In this document: piece by piece, positions 1-10,600 of the stretch
Position numbering within the stretch: position 1 is the first letter of the stretch
Layout: the number at the start of each line of letters is the position of its first letter
Source: Thamnaconus septentrionalis
Taxonomy: Eukaryota; Chordata; Actinopteri; Tetraodontiformes; Monacanthidae
NCBI GenBank assembly: GCA_009823395.1
Contig: CM020518.1
Span: forward strand, 14,162,001-14,226,000
Direction of reading: 5' to 3'
DNA: 64,000 bases
Position numbers and translations under genes: made by a program
Notes under the pieces: model-generated
Database searches by the model: none
Told to the model about the DNA's origin: nothing
The model's input: only the letters and a program-made list of their open reading frames with translations

Positions 1-70
1 CGCAGTCGCCCGGCGCTCCTCCTTACTGACGTCTGAGTCATCGCAGTTGTCTGGTGAGCGCTCATGTGAC

Positions 71-71
<1 letters not shown>

Positions 72-101
<30 letters not shown>
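72..101 (+). repeat. (CAG)10 trinucleotide repeat in a ppp2r2a intron
   Basis: Ten uninterrupted CAG units about 80 bases upstream of the acceptor of the first exon seen. It would read as poly-Gln or poly-Ala in intronic frames but is not part of the spliced coding sequence. Confidence 0.95.
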
Positions 102-102
<1 letters not shown>

Positions 103-179
103 GAGGAAAGCCAGCTGGACGAACTCCCCCGGCGCCTGCGCCCTCTCTCAGCCCCGTCTGTCTCTGCCTCCTTCCGCAG

Positions 180-357
180 GTCCCGGTCCTAATACCCATG
201 GACCTCATGGTGGAGGCCAGTCCCCGCAGGGTCTTCGCCAACGCACACACCTACCACATCAACTCCATCTCGGTCAACAGCGACAACGAGACCTACCTGT
301 CGGCGGACGACCTGCGCATCAACCTGTGGCACCTGGAGATCACCGACCGCAGCTTCA
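180..357 (+). CDS. ppp2r2a: ppp2r2a coding exon (first in window)
   Basis: Starts in phase 0 after a cag acceptor with a C/T-rich tract and encodes [10 protein letters not shown] through DRSF. It ends one base into an Asn codon before gtatcc. The 178-nt length and the SADDLR block fit the B55 family. Confidence 0.96.
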
Positions 358-3300
358 GTATCCTTCCGCCCGCCTGCGCTGCCGCCGCTGCTGCTTGGGG
401 AGGAGCTGAGCGGAGTCGAGAGATGCAGTCAATCCGCGCAGCTCCCTGTCAGTGTTCACTCCTCAACACTGCTGGTTTTAAAGGTTATATCAGCTTTTAA
501 TGGCTTTTGGAGAAGTTTTTAGATCGGGATGAGGCTGCTATTGGGAAAACAAGTTCTGATGACTAAGAACTCTATTAACCAGCCCTCGTGTTTCCAACAG
601 TCCGGCTGTGATGTGACTTCTTTCACACATCACCGCCTGTGTTCTGTTCCAACAAATGATTTCATCCACTCCTGGTGTCGCAGAGCTCGCTGGTGCAATG
701 CTAGTGCAAGTCAATGGGTTTTGCTAGCCTGCCAATAAAAAGCAGCACCCACTCCGCAGTGCACTCAAGGGTTAGGGTTGGATTGCCAGACTGTTGAGGT
801 CAATGTCTGTCAATAGAGTCGTATTGGAAATGAAGCTACGCCTTTACTGGCACGTTAGCAGAAGCTGTTGTCTTGCGCTGGCGCTTTGTCATTTCTGCAA
901 CCGGCCTCTACTGGTAAATGGGCCGCTGGCCAACCTTGAACCGAGGCCCAAATCTCAGTCCCAGACCCCTCTGTTGCACCGTTCACCTTTAACCCCCGGC
1001 TCCTCAGACATCGTGGACATCAAGCCGGCCAACATGGAGGAGCTGACCGAGGTGATCACGGCGGCCGAGTTCCACCCCCATCAGTGCAACACCTTCGTCT
1101 ACAGCAGCAGCAAGGGAACCATCCGCCTGTGCGACATGAGGTCTTCAGCGCTGTGCGACAGGCACTCCAAACGTGAGTCACTTTGTGATCACCGTCCCCC
1201 TGCACGGACGAATTCGGCTGACGAATTCATCAAGCTGCGCTCCCCGATTATCACCTGGTCACACTGAACACATTTAATATCAGTAATGCTTTTCCCACTT
1301 TCAATAACGAGAGGGCGTGTCTTCGGGGGGCGGGGCGTTAAAAACTATTTTCCTGGTGTTGCAATTTTTTTTTTTTTAATCAGAGTCCAATCACAGGACA
1401 CAACTTCCAAATCACCAGCAAAGGCAGCATCACAGAAGAGAGAGAGAGAGAGAGAGCGTTACAGTTACCGTATTTTCCAGACTATAGAGCGCACCTCAAT
1501 ATAAGCCTCACCCACTACCCACTAAGTTTTTTTTTTTTTTTAAAAATTGGAAATGTACATATATAAGCCGCACCAGGCTATAAGCCGCCGATGTCTAGGT
1601 TGTGAAATGAGATATATATTGGATAGATAGATGGATAAAGATTAGATGGATAGATTTACCGGTACACAGAAAGATTTCTTACTTGTTTATTTATATAACT
1701 GAACTGATTCGTTTCCGAACGGTGCCGGTAACACACCATTAAAATTGCCGATCAACCAAAACAGAAAAGTTGCGCACTGAACCCGCTGAACACACGTCGA
1801 ACCGCTGTCACGTTTTCTTCATGCGCACTGGAACCATTAAAGCCGCTCCATGAACACTGAACCCACAAACCACCTGTCACTGTTCATCTTCCTCCTGCGC
1901 ACCGGAACCGCTCAAGTCACTTTCTTCAGGGTCGGAGTTGAACAGCACTCAGAAGAGCTCCGTCACATACAGGACCTTTTCTGTGTCTATGTCAGTGTTG
2001 CTCTCCGTGTCGCCGCTTGTCTCGCTTTTGCACTTCCCGCTAAAGCGCCCCCTGGCGGGTGAAGTAAAATCCACAGAAAAGCCGCACCTTTGCATCAGCC
2101 GCATGGTTCGAAGCGTGGGGAAAAAGTAGCGGCTTATAGTCTGGAAAATACGGTAAATGCCATGCAGTCGGGCTGCGTACCAAACTTTGATACATTGCAT
2201 CTTTTTGTTGCTAAATTCCAATATTGCAAAGTGAATCTGCCAGCCAGTGGTCATTTGGCGTGCGTGTGTCAGGATGTGAAGTTGCTGGCGACTTGGCTTT
2301 CTCATGAGACGCATGAACTAAAGACACTCACAAACTTGTTTACGCTGGAGTGGAGATTACAACATGCAGTTGAATTCTACAGCGTGACTCCACTTCATTG
2401 AGGTGGATCAAAATAAAGTAAAATGCAAGATGTGGTAGCAAAGGACGGAAATGCAGCGCGCTGGATTTGGAGGAAATCCTGATTTAAATCACCGGTACAA
2501 TGGACAATAAAGGTTTTGTGCAGTGATTGCAATGTATTTTTGTTCACGATCAAAATAGTTTTAAACCGTCTGTTATCAAAAAAGGGTTATCAAAAAATTC
2601 TGGATACATTTCTTTTTATATTTAGTCGTTAGTTGTTGTTTTTGTTTTTTTGCATGAAAATCAGCTCCGCCACACAGTGTCAAAGCTAACAGAATCACAC
2701 AGCAACACAAACAAAAGTTCAGCAGTCCTAACAAGCGGTGCGAGAGCGAGCCAAGAGGAAGACGGGTTGCATTAAAAGGTGTTCCGGGCCCGCTGGTTTA
2801 TCCTGGGCCGCTGACGCAGCCGGGCTGAGATTGTTTCACTGCACGAGAAAGAAATGCACATTTACTATCAGTTTGCAGAGATGCATCAACAGTTTTTGCC
2901 TGGTGCCGGTGAAAACTGCACCACTACAGTGGCGGCAGCATCACAGGAGTTCCCCCATTGAAACCCTGCAGCATCAGGTGCACGCTTGCAACCACCGTGA
3001 ATGACGCTGCACCACTGGAACACGTGTGCAGCGTCACACATGGCCGTTGTAGTTTCATTGCTACACTTTGCATAATGTGGAGCGGCTGTCAGTCACTGGT
3101 GGCCCCTGAGATTTGAACTACTGTGTGGGCAACAGTGGATTCTGCCAGAGCTCCTCAGTATTTTCTCTCAACCCTGTGTTTACGTGCAGGCTGTGTGACT
3201 GACTGCCGTGCACATACTGCTTTCTATCATTGCCTGTGGCTAATAGTTGCTTTTTTTTTTTTTTTTAACCCCCCGCCCAACTCCTGTGCAGTGTTTGAAG

Positions 3301-5342
3301 AGCCCGAGGACCCCAGCAATCGCTCCTTCTTCTCTGAGATCATATCCTCAATTTCTGATGTCAAGTTTAGCCACAACGGGCGCTACATGATGACCAGGGA
3401 CTACCTGTCTGTCAAGATCTGGGATTTAAATATGGAGAACAGACCGGTGGAGACATATCAGGTGAGACTAGTGGACACAGTGGTGCTGTGTAGCTTTGGT
3501 TTTTCAGTCTGGATAAAAATCACAAAGTCAAATAGACCGTTAGATTCACAATGTCTTAATGTTTTACAGTATATGATTTGATGGTGATGTTATTACAAGC
3601 TGTGTTGCTGTTTTTTTCTTTTATGAATAACAGCTGTGGCACCAACTCTGCTTCCCACAGTGTTGAAAGAATTCAATGATTATGACATAAATGATATCCT
3701 CAGACTGGGTCTCATGACCCCCCCCCTCTCTCCCGCTCTACTGTTATTCATTTTTTTAAGTCTCCAAACTGATTCCGGTATGCGTGTGGAAAGCTTAAGT
3801 TTATTTTTTATGTTATTAGCGACGTCTTAGTGAGAGAACCTGCTCTGCAAATGAAGCGTGTCCACCAATTTCATAAGAATGGTTTCAATTTGAAATTTTA
3901 AAAAAATTGTCTTTTTCTGTGTGCTTATTTATTTTGGGGAATATGAAATGCGATGTCTGTGTGGCAGTGTGTGTGTGTGCGTCAGAGCACTCCTGACCGT
4001 TTGTCATTTTATTTAATTTCATTGTCATTTTGAATAACAACCTCTAGAGGGCGGAATGTATTCGTTTTACGACGCATTTGCCGTTGTGAAGCATTTGTTC
4101 CAACACATTCGACTTTAAATTTGAAAGCATAGCTGCTGAACGAGCCGTCACGAGGACTGTGTTTAGCAAGACGCCTCACGCCGACCTCATTGTCATCATC
4201 GCAGGTCCACGAGTACCTGCGAAGCAAACTTTGCTCGCTCTACGAGAACGACTGCATCTTTGACAAGTTTGAGTGCTGCTGGAATGGCGACGACAGGTAG
4301 GAGGCGACAAAATGACTTCCCTGCATATTTGTGTCTGAAATGATTTACAAGAATCACCGAATGAGATGTATTGTGTCTTCATTTAATTAATATATACGAT
4401 TGTTGTTAGCGTTTTTCCTCTATTACAGACACACAAATATTTAAGAAAACCTACGAAAATGTCTAAAATATTTGTGCGTCTGTTATAGAAGAAAAATACC
4501 AACAATTGTGGATTTTCAAGAATGTTGCGTAAAAAAACAAGTTTCAACCTATGACAGAGACTAAGGTCTTAAATGGTGTTTCTCAACTGGTGGGTTGCAA
4601 CCCAAAAGTGGGTCACTGTTTTGATTGTATCGCAGCTTTGTGGGAAATATGTATCGTTAGCCTAATAGCATAGTTGCCTAAGTCACATTTGAACGTTTTT
4701 AGCAAGCACGTTGGTAAAGTTGGGCAGATATCACAATTTGGCCTAAAAATGACTTGGGCAATTATGCTATTAGGCTCACGATATATGAATGGAGAAAATG
4801 TTACAAATGTACACAAAATTCAATTCAATAATTTATTTACTATACGTGATATAGTAGTTTTTATTTTTGTGGAATAAAAAATAAAAACGTAAAAACAAAA
4901 CCGACTTCATGATAAGCAAAATAGAAGAAAAAAAAAAAAGAATGTGGGTGCTTAGACTCCACCGGTTGAGAACCACAGCTTTGAGACGTGTAGCCGAGTA
5001 CCACTTCTACGCACAAAGTCTCTCTCTGCTAACGCGACTCTCCCCCCGTGCCCCCCGCTCAGCGTGGTGATGACCGGCTCCTACAACAACTTCTTCCGGA
5101 TGTTCGACCGCGGCCAGCGGCGGGACCTGACCCTGGAGGCGTCCCGGGAGAACAGCAAGCCTATGCAGGTCCTCAAGCCCCGCAAGGTGTCGGCGGGCGG
5201 CAAGCGCAAGAAGGACGAAATCAGCGTGGACAGTTTGGACTTCAACAAGAAGATCCTCCACACCGCCTGGCACCCCCAGGACAACATCATCGCCGTGGCC
5301 ACCACAAACAACCTCTACATATTCCAGGACAAGGTGAACTAA
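180..5342 (+). CDS. ppp2r2a: ppp2r2a, PP2A B55-alpha regulatory subunit (3' part, five exons)
   Basis: Regulatory B subunit of the PP2A heterotrimer; a seven-bladed WD40 propeller that brings the A/C core enzyme to substrates in cytosol and nucleus. Exons 180-357, 1008-1172, 3292-3461, 4205-4296 and 5063-5342 join in frame to give 294 C-terminal residues ending QDKVN; human B55-alpha has 447, so about 153 N-terminal residues lie off the left edge. Recognisable blocks are [78 protein letters not shown] and [18 protein letters not shown]. The second Asp of SADDLR corresponds to human Asp197, a known substrate-contact residue. The [15 protein letters not shown] segment and the VN terminus match the alpha rather than the delta paralogue as I recall them, and the neighbours bnip3l and dpysl2 agree with the human PPP2R2A locus. 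No frameshift or missing splice site is seen. Confidence 0.97.
358..1007 (+). other. ppp2r2a intron
   Basis: 650-bp intron with no repeat or gene recognised inside it. GT-AG ends and a long C/T-rich stretch before the acceptor (aacccccggctcctcag). Confidence 0.9.
1008..1172 (+). CDS. ppp2r2a: ppp2r2a coding exon (second in window)
   Basis: 165 nt between a ctcag acceptor and a gtgagt donor. Completes the split Asn and encodes [15 protein letters not shown] to DRHSK, including the conserved [13 protein letters not shown] strand of the propeller. Confidence 0.97.
1465..2156. mobile_element. Non-autonomous DNA element with 22-bp terminal inverted repeats
   Basis: The left end reads ttaccgtattttccagacta at 1465-1484 and its exact reverse complement ends at 2156, giving perfect 22-bp inverted termini (1465-1486 and 2135-2156) around about 690 bp without a transposase frame. 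A second inverted motif, ataagccgc near the left and gcggcttat near the right, lies just inside. If the duplicated TA next to CCGTATT is the target site, it would be a TA duplication; no longer duplication is visible. The family resembles a short repeat common in teleost genomes, but I cannot name it. Confidence 0.85.
2157..3291 (+). other. Remainder of ppp2r2a intron after the TIR element
   Basis: About 1.1 kb of intron with no recognised gene. It contains T-rich runs and a 17-nt T run at 3250-3266 that belongs to the pyrimidine tract before the exon at 3292. Confidence 0.85.
3292..3461 (+). CDS. ppp2r2a: ppp2r2a coding exon (third in window)
   Basis: 170 nt preceded by a long T run and gtgcag, followed by gtgaga. 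Encodes [17 protein letters not shown] to [11 protein letters not shown] and ends on a codon boundary. Confidence 0.97.
3462..4204 (+). other. ppp2r2a intron
   Basis: 743-bp intron with a short GT run near 3969. No further structure recognised. Confidence 0.85.
4205..4296 (+). CDS. ppp2r2a: ppp2r2a coding exon (fourth in window)
   Basis: 92 nt encoding [16 protein letters not shown] to CCWNGDD, ending two bases into a Ser codon before gtagga. The acceptor tract is weak in pyrimidines (ttgtcatcatcgcag), but the reading frame and conservation are unambiguous. Confidence 0.96.
4297..5062 (+). other. ppp2r2a intron
   Basis: 766-bp AT-rich intron. The acceptor is preceded by a C-rich rather than T-rich tract (ctccccccgtgccccccgctcag). 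The short segment cctaatagcatag at 4660-4672 recurs in inverted form (ctattaggc) near 4768, a small imperfect inverted pair. Confidence 0.8.
5063..5342 (+). CDS. ppp2r2a: ppp2r2a terminal coding exon
   Basis: 280 nt from a cgctcag acceptor to the TAA stop. Encodes [17 protein letters not shown] to [11 protein letters not shown], the last propeller blade. The basic stretch GKRKKDE is kept. The coding sequence is very GC-rich at third positions, unlike the surrounding introns. Confidence 0.97.
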
Positions 5343-5870
5343 CGCAGCTGGGAGCCCAGGGGGGTCCACCGGACCCCACCCACGGCGCGGAAGCCTCATC
5401 CCTCGGGGGGGCTGGGGGGGCGTAGGGATGGGGGGGGAGACCTGTGGTAACGCTGACCGACGCCCCCCACCCCCCACCCCCCGCCCTGTCCGTCAGCACT
5501 GGCTGGGTGAGCAGTCTTTGCCACTTTTGTTGTCGATGTGGACAGAGGAAGCCTCACTCCTGCCCACCATCAGCTTTGTCTGTGGCAGAGTAACCAAGCC
5601 CCCCACCCCCCACCCACCCCCGCCTTGTCGTTTAAGTCATGTTGTGCCAATTCATTTTCTCCTCATTTGATGTTTTTTTTTTTGTTTGTTTTGTTTTGTT
5701 TCTTTTTCGCCAGCTCCTTTATCCCTTTTGCTCGTTCGGGTTTATTATGGTTAAACTGATTTAGCTTCCCTAAATTTATCAACAGACACTTATTTTTATA
5801 ATTTCCCCCCCCTCCATTGCTCTATGGTAGAAAATGAAAAAAGAGAAATAAAACGTTAGTCTCTTTGTTT
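5343..5870 (+). other. ppp2r2a: ppp2r2a 3' UTR with probable polyadenylation site
   Basis: Begins after the TAA. An AATAAA hexamer at 5847-5852 is followed within 30 bases by a GT-rich stretch (tctctttgttttgtgtcat), the usual arrangement for cleavage. Further hexamers at 6578-6583 and 6808-6813 could serve longer transcripts. C-rich runs at 5461-5480 and 5601-5625 are simple sequence. Confidence 0.65.
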
Positions 5871-7200
5871 TGTGTCATTTCTAGTGTTTATTTTTCTAAG
5901 GAAAACTGTGTTTTTGTTTTTGTTTTTTTGCGTGTACAGACCTTTTTATGAATCCATCTGTCACACTGTCGCAGTGACTCTGTTCACATGTCTCCCTCCC
6001 CTCACTCATTAAATCATGAATCAACAACAGTCACACACTTCTGCTCACGGTTGTCTTTACACACTCACTGGTCACGCTGGACAGCGGCCGCCCTCAGCGG
6101 GCCACTCCAGGAGGTCGATGGGGTCATTGTGTTTTTCCAGGTCCAGGAGGGGGCCGGGGAAGACTGGCTTGCCAGGGAAGACTGGCTTGCTGTCCCCTCG
6201 CCTCAGGCTCCGGGGTGGCCAAATAAAAACAGCGGACAGCGGTGTTTTGTTTTATTCGATCGGCGCTATGTCTTGATGTCCTGTTCTTTGGTTCTTCTTC
6301 TTTTGTTCAGCAATAGTCAGGTATAAGAAATAGCCTATTAAGAGATAATTATGATTGTCATATTTATATTAAAACAAGTTAAAGAAAAAAATGTCACCAG
6401 ATTTGTTCCGTCCTATTTTGTGAGCCGTGGTTGGATTCTACACATCTTCATATACTGTCTTCCCGTGGTGTCTTGCAGCTTCAAAGCTGAACGCATCAAC
6501 AGGGACATCCTTTGATTTGACACTGGACTCTTATTGCACCAACTTAAATACTTGGATGTGTTATAAGACTGTGGTTAAATAAAAAAGAAAAAAAGAGAGA
6601 GCTAGAACATTATTTGAGGCATTAAGTCACGTAAAGGTGTTTAAACTACTGCAGATTATGACTACTACTGCTACTGTATGTGATGGTGAAATACGCTGCT
6701 CAAAGATTTACAGCAGATGTTTCAAAGCCATATTTAAAATGTGGTGGAGACTATATTGATGCCTCTAGTAATGTATACCTACAATTTTAAGCTATGACGG
6801 TGAAGAAAATAAAGAAACTACTTTTTTGCATCTCTGTCATTGCCTCATCGTTGATGGACTCTCATCTGTGTCATTAAAAGAATTTAATTTCGTCAGCAAC
6901 GGGCGCGTCAGCTGAAAAGATGCCCTTGTTTGCGTCATAAGCACGGAATCAGCTGATTGAAGCCGCCTTGCAGCCGCGTTCCAAGCTCGATGTCCCTTTA
7001 CTGCTCGGGATTCCTTTTGTTTGCCATCATGAATCATTCTGACATTAAAGGTGACAACCAAGACCACCCCTCCACGAGGAAAAGGTCACGCACACATTTC
7101 AGTCGTTTCAGCGTACGTGCGTGCACGCACGCTCTCCGCTGTCGCGGACGAACTAGACAGTACTAATCACACGCCGCCGTGCCGATTGGACGACGTTACG
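5871..7200 (+). other. Short intergenic region between ppp2r2a and bnip3l, possibly alternative 3' UTR
   Basis: No exon recognised. Contains a 17-bp direct duplication (gggaagactggcttgc at about 6157-6191) and two more AATAAA hexamers (6578, 6808), so longer ppp2r2a transcripts may extend through much of it. Confidence 0.6.
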
Positions 7201-7267
7201 ACCCGGAGTCCATGCAGCCGAACTTTGTGTTTATATTGCGGGTGTTGTTTTCCAACTCCCTCGCTTG

Positions 7268-7275
7268 TTACGTAA
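7268..7275. promoter_or_regulatory. TTACGTAA palindrome (PAR-bZIP / NFIL3 type site) upstream of bnip3l
   Basis: Exact 8-bp palindrome matching the consensus of PAR-bZIP factors and NFIL3/E4BP4. It lies 333 bp upstream of the bnip3l start codon, in the CpG-rich region expected to be the promoter. Function is inferred from the motif only. Confidence 0.45.
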
Positions 7276-7309
7276 TCCGCCTGCCCCCTTTTGTTTATCA
7301 ACGGGCCGG

Positions 7310-7317
7310 TGACGTCA
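7310..7317. promoter_or_regulatory. Full cAMP-response element (TGACGTCA) upstream of bnip3l
   Basis: A perfect palindromic CRE, consensus for CREB/ATF dimers, 35 bp downstream of the TTACGTAA site and about 290 bp upstream of the ATG. No TATA box is evident nearby, as is usual for CpG promoters. The (CAGC)6 run at 7316-7339 abuts it. Confidence 0.55.
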
Positions 7318-7339
7318 GCCAGCCAGCCAGCCAGCCAGC
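7316..7339 (+). repeat. (CAGC)6 tetranucleotide repeat in the bnip3l promoter or 5' UTR
   Basis: Six uninterrupted CAGC units that begin inside the CRE, so length changes here would alter the spacing of promoter elements. Confidence 0.9.
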
Positions 7340-7608
7340 TCGTCTGAGCAGCAGCCTCGTCGCGGGTGGCGTTCACGCAGACTCGGCTCGCGGACTGCAA
7401 GTGGAGCACACACACACACAAGCTCAGGACTCGCTAACGTTGCTGGCGGCCGTTGTGGGGGAAAAAAACAACAACAAGCAAAGCAGGAAGACGACTCCAG
7501 TCAGTTGTGTTGTCGCGACGCCTGAATGTGTGCTGACAAGGCAGACACAGCACGTCCGGCATTGACTTGAGCGTTATCTGCAACCCGCCCTGCTCGCCAT
7601 ACACAACC
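7340..7608 (+). other. bnip3l: bnip3l probable 5' UTR
   Basis: GC-rich leader between the CRE/CAGC region and the start codon; the transcription start is not visible. The start codon context is acaaccATGt, with a C rather than a purine at -3 but no competing upstream in-frame ATG recognised. Confidence 0.5.
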
Positions 7609-7669
7609 ATGTCCGAGGCTGCTAACGCTACTTCCTCCACAGACAACAGCGGCGACTCCGGGCTGAACG
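7609..7669 (+). CDS. bnip3l: bnip3l exon 1
   Basis: 61 nt encoding [20 protein letters not shown] plus one base of a Gly codon, ending at a gtaagc donor. The N-terminus is poorly conserved between species; the start is fixed by the exon frame and by in-frame joining to WVEL in exon 2. Confidence 0.92.
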
Positions 7670-10600
7670 GTAAGCTGCATGTGACCACATTTCGAGCCTG
7701 CTACACCGTGTCAGCGATTTAGCCGAGCCCCCGAGTACGTGTTGGGCAACGGGGCTTTGTGCTAAAAGCACGTTTAGAATGTTTTCCACCAATGCTCTCG
7801 GTTTTGCCCATTTCTGTCCCCTGTCCCCCCCTTCGTCGCTGTGAAACTACATGGGGGGGAAGGGGCAGCGGTATTTTGCCTGTTTATTGACGCTAGTCGG
7901 GCCAATAGCGTCTCGTCTTATCAAAACGGGCAGACGCATTGTCCAATCAGCGGTCGGAAAGAGGGGCGTAGGTGGGCTTAAGGTTTTGTCAACAAGGCGA
8001 AATGGAAGAATTGGCGAAAATGGGGGACGGCGAGACGTTGCCGCTCTACGTGTCTTCCTGGCCGACCAGTGACACGTTTACCTCTCCCCGCCACTCATCC
8101 TTGCTCAGCGGTTGTCCAGTTTAATATGTGTTCGGTGTGTTGGCTTATGAAAATAACCGGGGCTAATTTTAAAGTAATCTTTAAAAATAAACGACCTACT
8201 TATTTTAACATCTGACATCTATGATGGCCATCAGTGAGCATTTGCTGCATTATGTCAAGTCTGTAGATATGTAGGGCCTGAGCAACAGCTATTGAAAGGG
8301 GATAGGCCCGATTCTCATCTTGCACAGGCCAATAAGAGGGAGGTAAACAAAGCCATGTTTATGGCTGCACCGCCTCAGGGGCCCGTTGCAGAGAGCTGTG
8401 TGGGTCTTAGTGTTAGCACACTTTGGAGGAGGGAAGGGGGGAGGGGGGGGGGGTAACTTGCTGTACTATTTATGGATACAGTGACAAGGGGACAGATGTC
8501 TTGGATGTGAGTCAGGTGGGGGAAAGAGTTACAACACGCTCCTGTGTTCGCACACAGCGGGTGGTTGATGCATTGCTACACTCTGGCCTTGTATCAAATA
8601 TTCCGGCTGCTTGTCAGCTCCACCTGAAGTGACACACGCTCGCGCTTCCCGGCAGGATTCTGCTTTGACTTGTCGCCACCTCAAACTAGTTTGTGACTAA
8701 CCACTGCAGCGTCGTCGCGTGTCTTTTAACTTTGTCCCAGTATTAACGGATCAGGTCAGACATTATTGTCTTGTTTGTGGGTGCCATGTTATGTGTTTGT
8801 TTTAGCACTCTGGCTAAAAAACAAAGAAAAGAAAAGAAATATTATAGTTACTTTGCTACAGATTTTCGACTGCTTCTGTCCATGCTGAGACCCAGCTCAA
8901 GGGACAGAAAGGCCTTGTACTTATCATGAGCAGGGGCCGGCGCAGTGCTCTTGTTATCTGAGACTGTTATTTTTGGACTTTTTCCTGGAACTGTGACATC
9001 AGTGCCATAAACATTTTTTATCTAATACCTGGGATCTACAGAGGTGGGAGGCATCCTGGGCCGTCCTGTCAGAACCTCCGCCTGTGTAAATCAAAGTGGG
9101 TTGAGGGGTCGGGCGGGTTGCCTCTTCTAAAGTCCCCCACCACCACCACCACAACAGCTGATCAGAGCTCAGTGGCCAGAATGTTCGGGCGTGCCGGCGC
9201 TGCTACCAGTCGCTGTGGTTTTTGGGCTACGGAGCCAAAACAATGGGGGTTCGTCAGCGGCGGCTGTGTGCTCTGCAGAAGGAGTGCTTGGCCTAGGCCC
9301 TGGGGCGAGGGTGGGGGGTTGGGGACCACCTAAGCAGTAGGTAACGACTGACCTGATTTGTGAACTCTGAAAAAGAAATCTTGCAGCGTCCAGCGTTGTG
9401 GACACGCTGGGTTCGACCCCACTCAGTCCCGTTTTATTGAGCACCGACGGCGAGAACGACTTTATTTATCTAATCTTTGATTTATTTTACCAGCACCTCA
9501 ACTCCCCGCTGCTCTCTGCATCTCTGCTGCGGCCAACCTGCCCCTGCCTCTGTGCGTGCGAGTGTGTGTGTTTGTGTAACCCAGCTCACACGTCGTGTGA
9601 CTCCTCGGCTGCCGATCCGTGCAGGAGCTCACGTAGCTGTGGCCACAGCCTCGTGTATCAGCACCGAGGTCCACGAGAAACCACGGTGCGCAGGCAGGCA
9701 GGCATTTATGGCCTTTTCATCACATGGCAGTAAAGAGAGCTTTACCCAAAAACCACCTCCCTCCAGCCCGGAGCTGCTCTGACCCGTTCTGTCGTCCCGC
9801 CCCGACTCAAGATGAGGGAGTCGCTTTGATGTGTTTGACAGTACGTTTTCTCCTCCCCCGCCACTGTTGCTCCCAGTGGTTTCCATTGAGCCGAATTTGC
9901 ATCGGAATAAAAAGAAAAGTCGCGTGCAGTTGCCAAAACGGACTAATCACTCAGGCGTGCCTGTCGCCAGCTCCCCGCTGGTTCATTGCACCTGAACACT
10001 GAAGACGCACCTGCCCCACTGTGATGAGTCAGACGACGACAATGGATGCTGTGCCTCGTCATTCAGCAGAGGTGATCAAGGCGCGTGTTGGCCCGTGAGA
10101 CAAAGACGGCAAAACTCCACATCTTCGGTGTGTCTGTTCAAAGGATTCAGGACCCTTTTTTTTTGTTTGCTTATTGGGAGTGTGTTGCCATTGTACTAGT
10201 TTGACCCACTGCTTCCACTACTTAGCAGCCAAATGTTTAACATTGAACAAATAGCAGAAGCTCCTGTCGAGCTCGAGAGCTTTTATTTACCTTAAGCTTT
10301 AATCTGATGTGCAAATTCAGTTGGTCGAACGCAAATTAGAAAGGGTGGGAACTCAGGGGCCGCTGTTTGCTGAGGCTGCTAGTCTGACCTGTAGAGACGG
10401 GGGACTTTGCGGGAGTTCTGGCAGGCACCAGTGTCATAAACCCCTCTTCTTTACCTTGGATATTTATACCTGTGATCTGCATGGTGGGAGGTGTCCCCTG
10501 GCAGATCAAAGGCAGCGGTGGGAGGAGTCACATCGCGTCTGCTTCCTCTCAAGATAACCTGATGTTTCTCATCTGATCTGATAAATGAAAACTGTTGCTT

